The position numbers were made by a program, and so were the translations under genes. From Collodictyon triciliatum (taxonomy: Eukaryota; CRuMs): a DNA stretch of 21,898 nucleotides. Below, one piece after another: positions 20,267 through 21,898 of the stretch (positions are counted from its first letter, which is position 1; every line of letters starts with the position of its first letter). The stretch covers positions 1 through 21,898 of the forward strand of contig JBHJMP010001165.1 in the NCBI GenBank assembly GCA_043381765.1, given 5' to 3'. The notes beneath the pieces were generated by a model. That model did no database searches. It was not told where the DNA came from and saw nothing but the letters and a program-made list of their open reading frames with translations.

Positions 20267-21250
20267 TGTGAAGTGTTTGTCCTTCTGAAGGTGACCCCGG
20301 CGAGGAGAATCCGAGTGTTTTGGACGGGCGGAACAGGAAAGAGAATTTGTGGTTTAGCGGATGAATCAGAATCATGGGAGGCGAAATAAACCTGCAGAGC
20401 ACAGAGAAATAAAAAAAAAAATAATGGGCGGAAAGGGCAGAGGTTTGTTGGTGTGGGTGTGCGCACCATCGCAGGGGACAGAATTGTTCTGTGTTGGGTT
20501 TGTGTTGGATATTGGATTTACTGGGGACAATATTTCGAAAGCTTTCTTTCGCCTATTGGCCAATTCAATACAATATTTCAATAGAAATAGTACATATTAG
20601 GATTATTTTATTGTATATTCATTACTATAGTCCAATTTAGGTTATTTTTCGGTTAGCAAGATTTAATGCGTTGTTTGAAATTGTGCAAATTTTTATTCTC
20701 ATTTCGACCTTCTTCATAGAAAATGGTGTGAAAGATTGAAATAAGGGTTTAACCACATCACAATTCAAAGAAAATGCCTATAAGCATATGAATACCTAAT
20801 GTAATATAATTTATATTATATATGATAAATACGTATTATTCAGATTGTTAGTAGCTATTATAGTCTATCTAAAATATCTATACTGTATATTCCAAAAATA
20901 TTTATGCCTTTTACGGGAAGTGAGAAATCCTTGCCCAGGGTATTGTGCGCCTTGGTATCTGCCAACGCAAACCTCAAAGAAACAGGAAATGGTTGCGACT
21001 TTGGTTGATTCGCAGTGTGAGATAAAGCCTTACAAAGCAGAAAAGCGTGCGTGGGAGAGAGAAAATGCGAGTAGGAAACTCTACTGTGGAGAGGCTAGCA
21101 CTGGAGATGAAATCGGTGATAGCGAGTTGGTCAGGCGCGCGACCCAACTGGTTGATTGGTTGCGTTGGTAGCAGGGGTTGGATGTGCTGTGGGAGATATC
21201 GCACGACACATTCCCACATCTCTCTTCGCTTGCGGTCAGAGTAGCAAAGA
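20267..21250. other. eL21 upstream region, then AT-rich spacer
   Basis: From 20267 to about 20570 lies the presumed leader and promoter of eL21. From 20580 to 20900 the sequence is strongly AT-rich with no coding signal. Between 20920 and 21250 composition becomes mixed again, with a + frame ending near 21171 and an antisense - frame 21270-20974, neither with family resemblance. Confidence 0.4.
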
Positions 21251-21285
21251 ATGCGTTTGTGTTTCATCAAGCTGTTCAGGAAGCT

Positions 21286-21463
21286 TTATTGCACGAGGCT
21301 CTCAAGCCTCGATACATTGATTTCTCGTTCGGGTGAATCATTAAAGCGAAAGAATGCACGCGCACTCCATAAGGACCACAGCTTATGTCCCCTTGTGACT
21401 GTCCAGAGTATCCTAGATTCGTGGGTCATTTGGTATTGTGGGCCAAACAGAATGTCGGACGCA
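21286..21463 (-). CDS. Possible 3'-terminal exon of an unknown gene (or + strand ORF 21251-21505)
   Basis: On the - strand a frame opens after a gactcag acceptor at 21464 and reads ASDILFGPQYQMTHESRILW... to SRLESLVQ, ending at TAA 21286. The stop overlaps an AATAAA (21285-21290), which would suit a transcript end. On the + strand an ATG-initiated frame 21251-21505 covers the same bases. No family is recognised, and only one reading can be right, if either is. Confidence 0.2.
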
Positions 21464-21704
21464 CTGAGTCAGCTGTGTGTCAAAGAGTCCACGCAAAGAG
21501 CATAATACCATATATGGATTTTATATGCGATGACTCAAATTGAACACAAATAATTACTAAAACAATACGAATATAGAATATTTAATTAATATATATATTT
21601 ATACAATAAATTAAATACTAAATTATGAATGTTTGAATCCCGATCTTATATTAAATTTGTTGAAGTATTTGTTTCTTCCCGATCGCCGTGGCTTTGTCTC
21701 GCAG

Positions 21705-21855
21705 TGTTTTCAGCCCGCTGGAATCACAACCAAAGCAGCAAAATCAACAGACTCAAAGAAGACACCTTAAACAGAGAAAACAAAAGACTCTAGCTGATCA
21801 GATGGCTTTACAATCAGCCATGGCCAAAGTGCCGGTGGCTCTGACATTATTCTAA
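21705..21855 (+). CDS. Possible exon, Gln/Lys-rich, unknown gene, near window edge
   Basis: After a good acceptor (tttgtctcgcag at 21704) a + frame reads VFSPLESQPKQQNQQTQRRH, continues Lys/Gln-rich, then DQMALQSAMAKVPVALTLF to TAA at 21853. Gln and Lys richness and helical spacing look protein-like, and the segment is GC-richer than the AT-rich block before it. It could be a terminal exon whose start lies elsewhere. No homology is recognised. Confidence 0.3.
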
Positions 21856-21898
21856 CTGCCTACGAAAGACTCTGGGGCGACTGATCCCGAGTCGGGTG

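Noticed and set aside
21625-21650. tRNA-like TTTGAATCCC motif
   Set aside because: No acceptor, D or anticodon stems can be formed around it.
1-21898. CRISPR array, transposon or viral insertion
   Set aside because: No spaced direct repeats, no transposase, reverse transcriptase or capsid-like frames, and no terminal repeats were seen on either strand.

Overview
The window is nuclear DNA from a eukaryote. Nearly every gene is broken by short spliceosomal introns, mostly about 40 to 500 nt with GT..AG ends. Introns and spacers are full of homopolymer T or A runs and simple repeats, and the recognisable proteins are eukaryotic housekeeping families. Stop codons TAA and TAG both end real genes, so the standard code applies. 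The lineage cannot be fixed from the sequence. An intron-rich, compact protist or other small-genome eukaryote is the safest reading.

Layout: seven genes can be supported. Three lie on the + strand in the left third. They are a GPAT3/4-type ER glycerol-3-phosphate acyltransferase (109-3201, 5' end outside the window), a Pro/Ser-rich protein with NPF motifs and a C-terminal coiled coil (3487-4943), and an unrecognised four-exon protein of about 527 residues (5040-7616). They run head to tail with spacers of only 285 and 96 nt. Four genes lie on the - strand. They are a FYRN/FYRC-domain, chromatin-type protein (8202-10493), the ubiquitin-activating enzyme E1 UBA1 (12141-15644), an RGG-box/FoP-duplication RNA-export-type protein (about 16773-18129), and ribosomal protein eL21 (18631-19826). 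The + and - blocks converge at 7.6-8.2 kb, where candidate poly(A) signals of opposite strands lie about 60 nt apart.

Spliced models were built by hand from reading frame, splice sites and family alignment from memory. They are phase-consistent from exon to exon for GPAT, the coiled-coil gene, the unknown gene, FYR, UBA1 and eL21. The 5' part of the RGG/FoP gene is less certain. eL21 and the RGG/FoP gene both seem to have a 5'-UTR intron whose acceptor lies one base before the ATG, and FYR probably has a 5'-UTR intron too.

The genes do not form a pathway: lipid synthesis, probable membrane traffic, chromatin, ubiquitin, mRNP and ribosome functions simply sit side by side. The regions 10.5-12.1 kb, 15.65-16.7 kb, 18.15-18.6 kb and 20.3-21.9 kb hold no recognised gene. 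They contain a few open stretches bounded by plausible splice sites that deserve transcript checking. I saw no mobile element, CRISPR array, tRNA or rRNA, and no evidence for a novel multi-gene system. The most unusual items are the unrecognised protein, the stand-alone FYR protein, an 11-bp TATAAAAACAT array, a long polypurine/polypyrimidine mirror tract, and very short or non-canonical introns.
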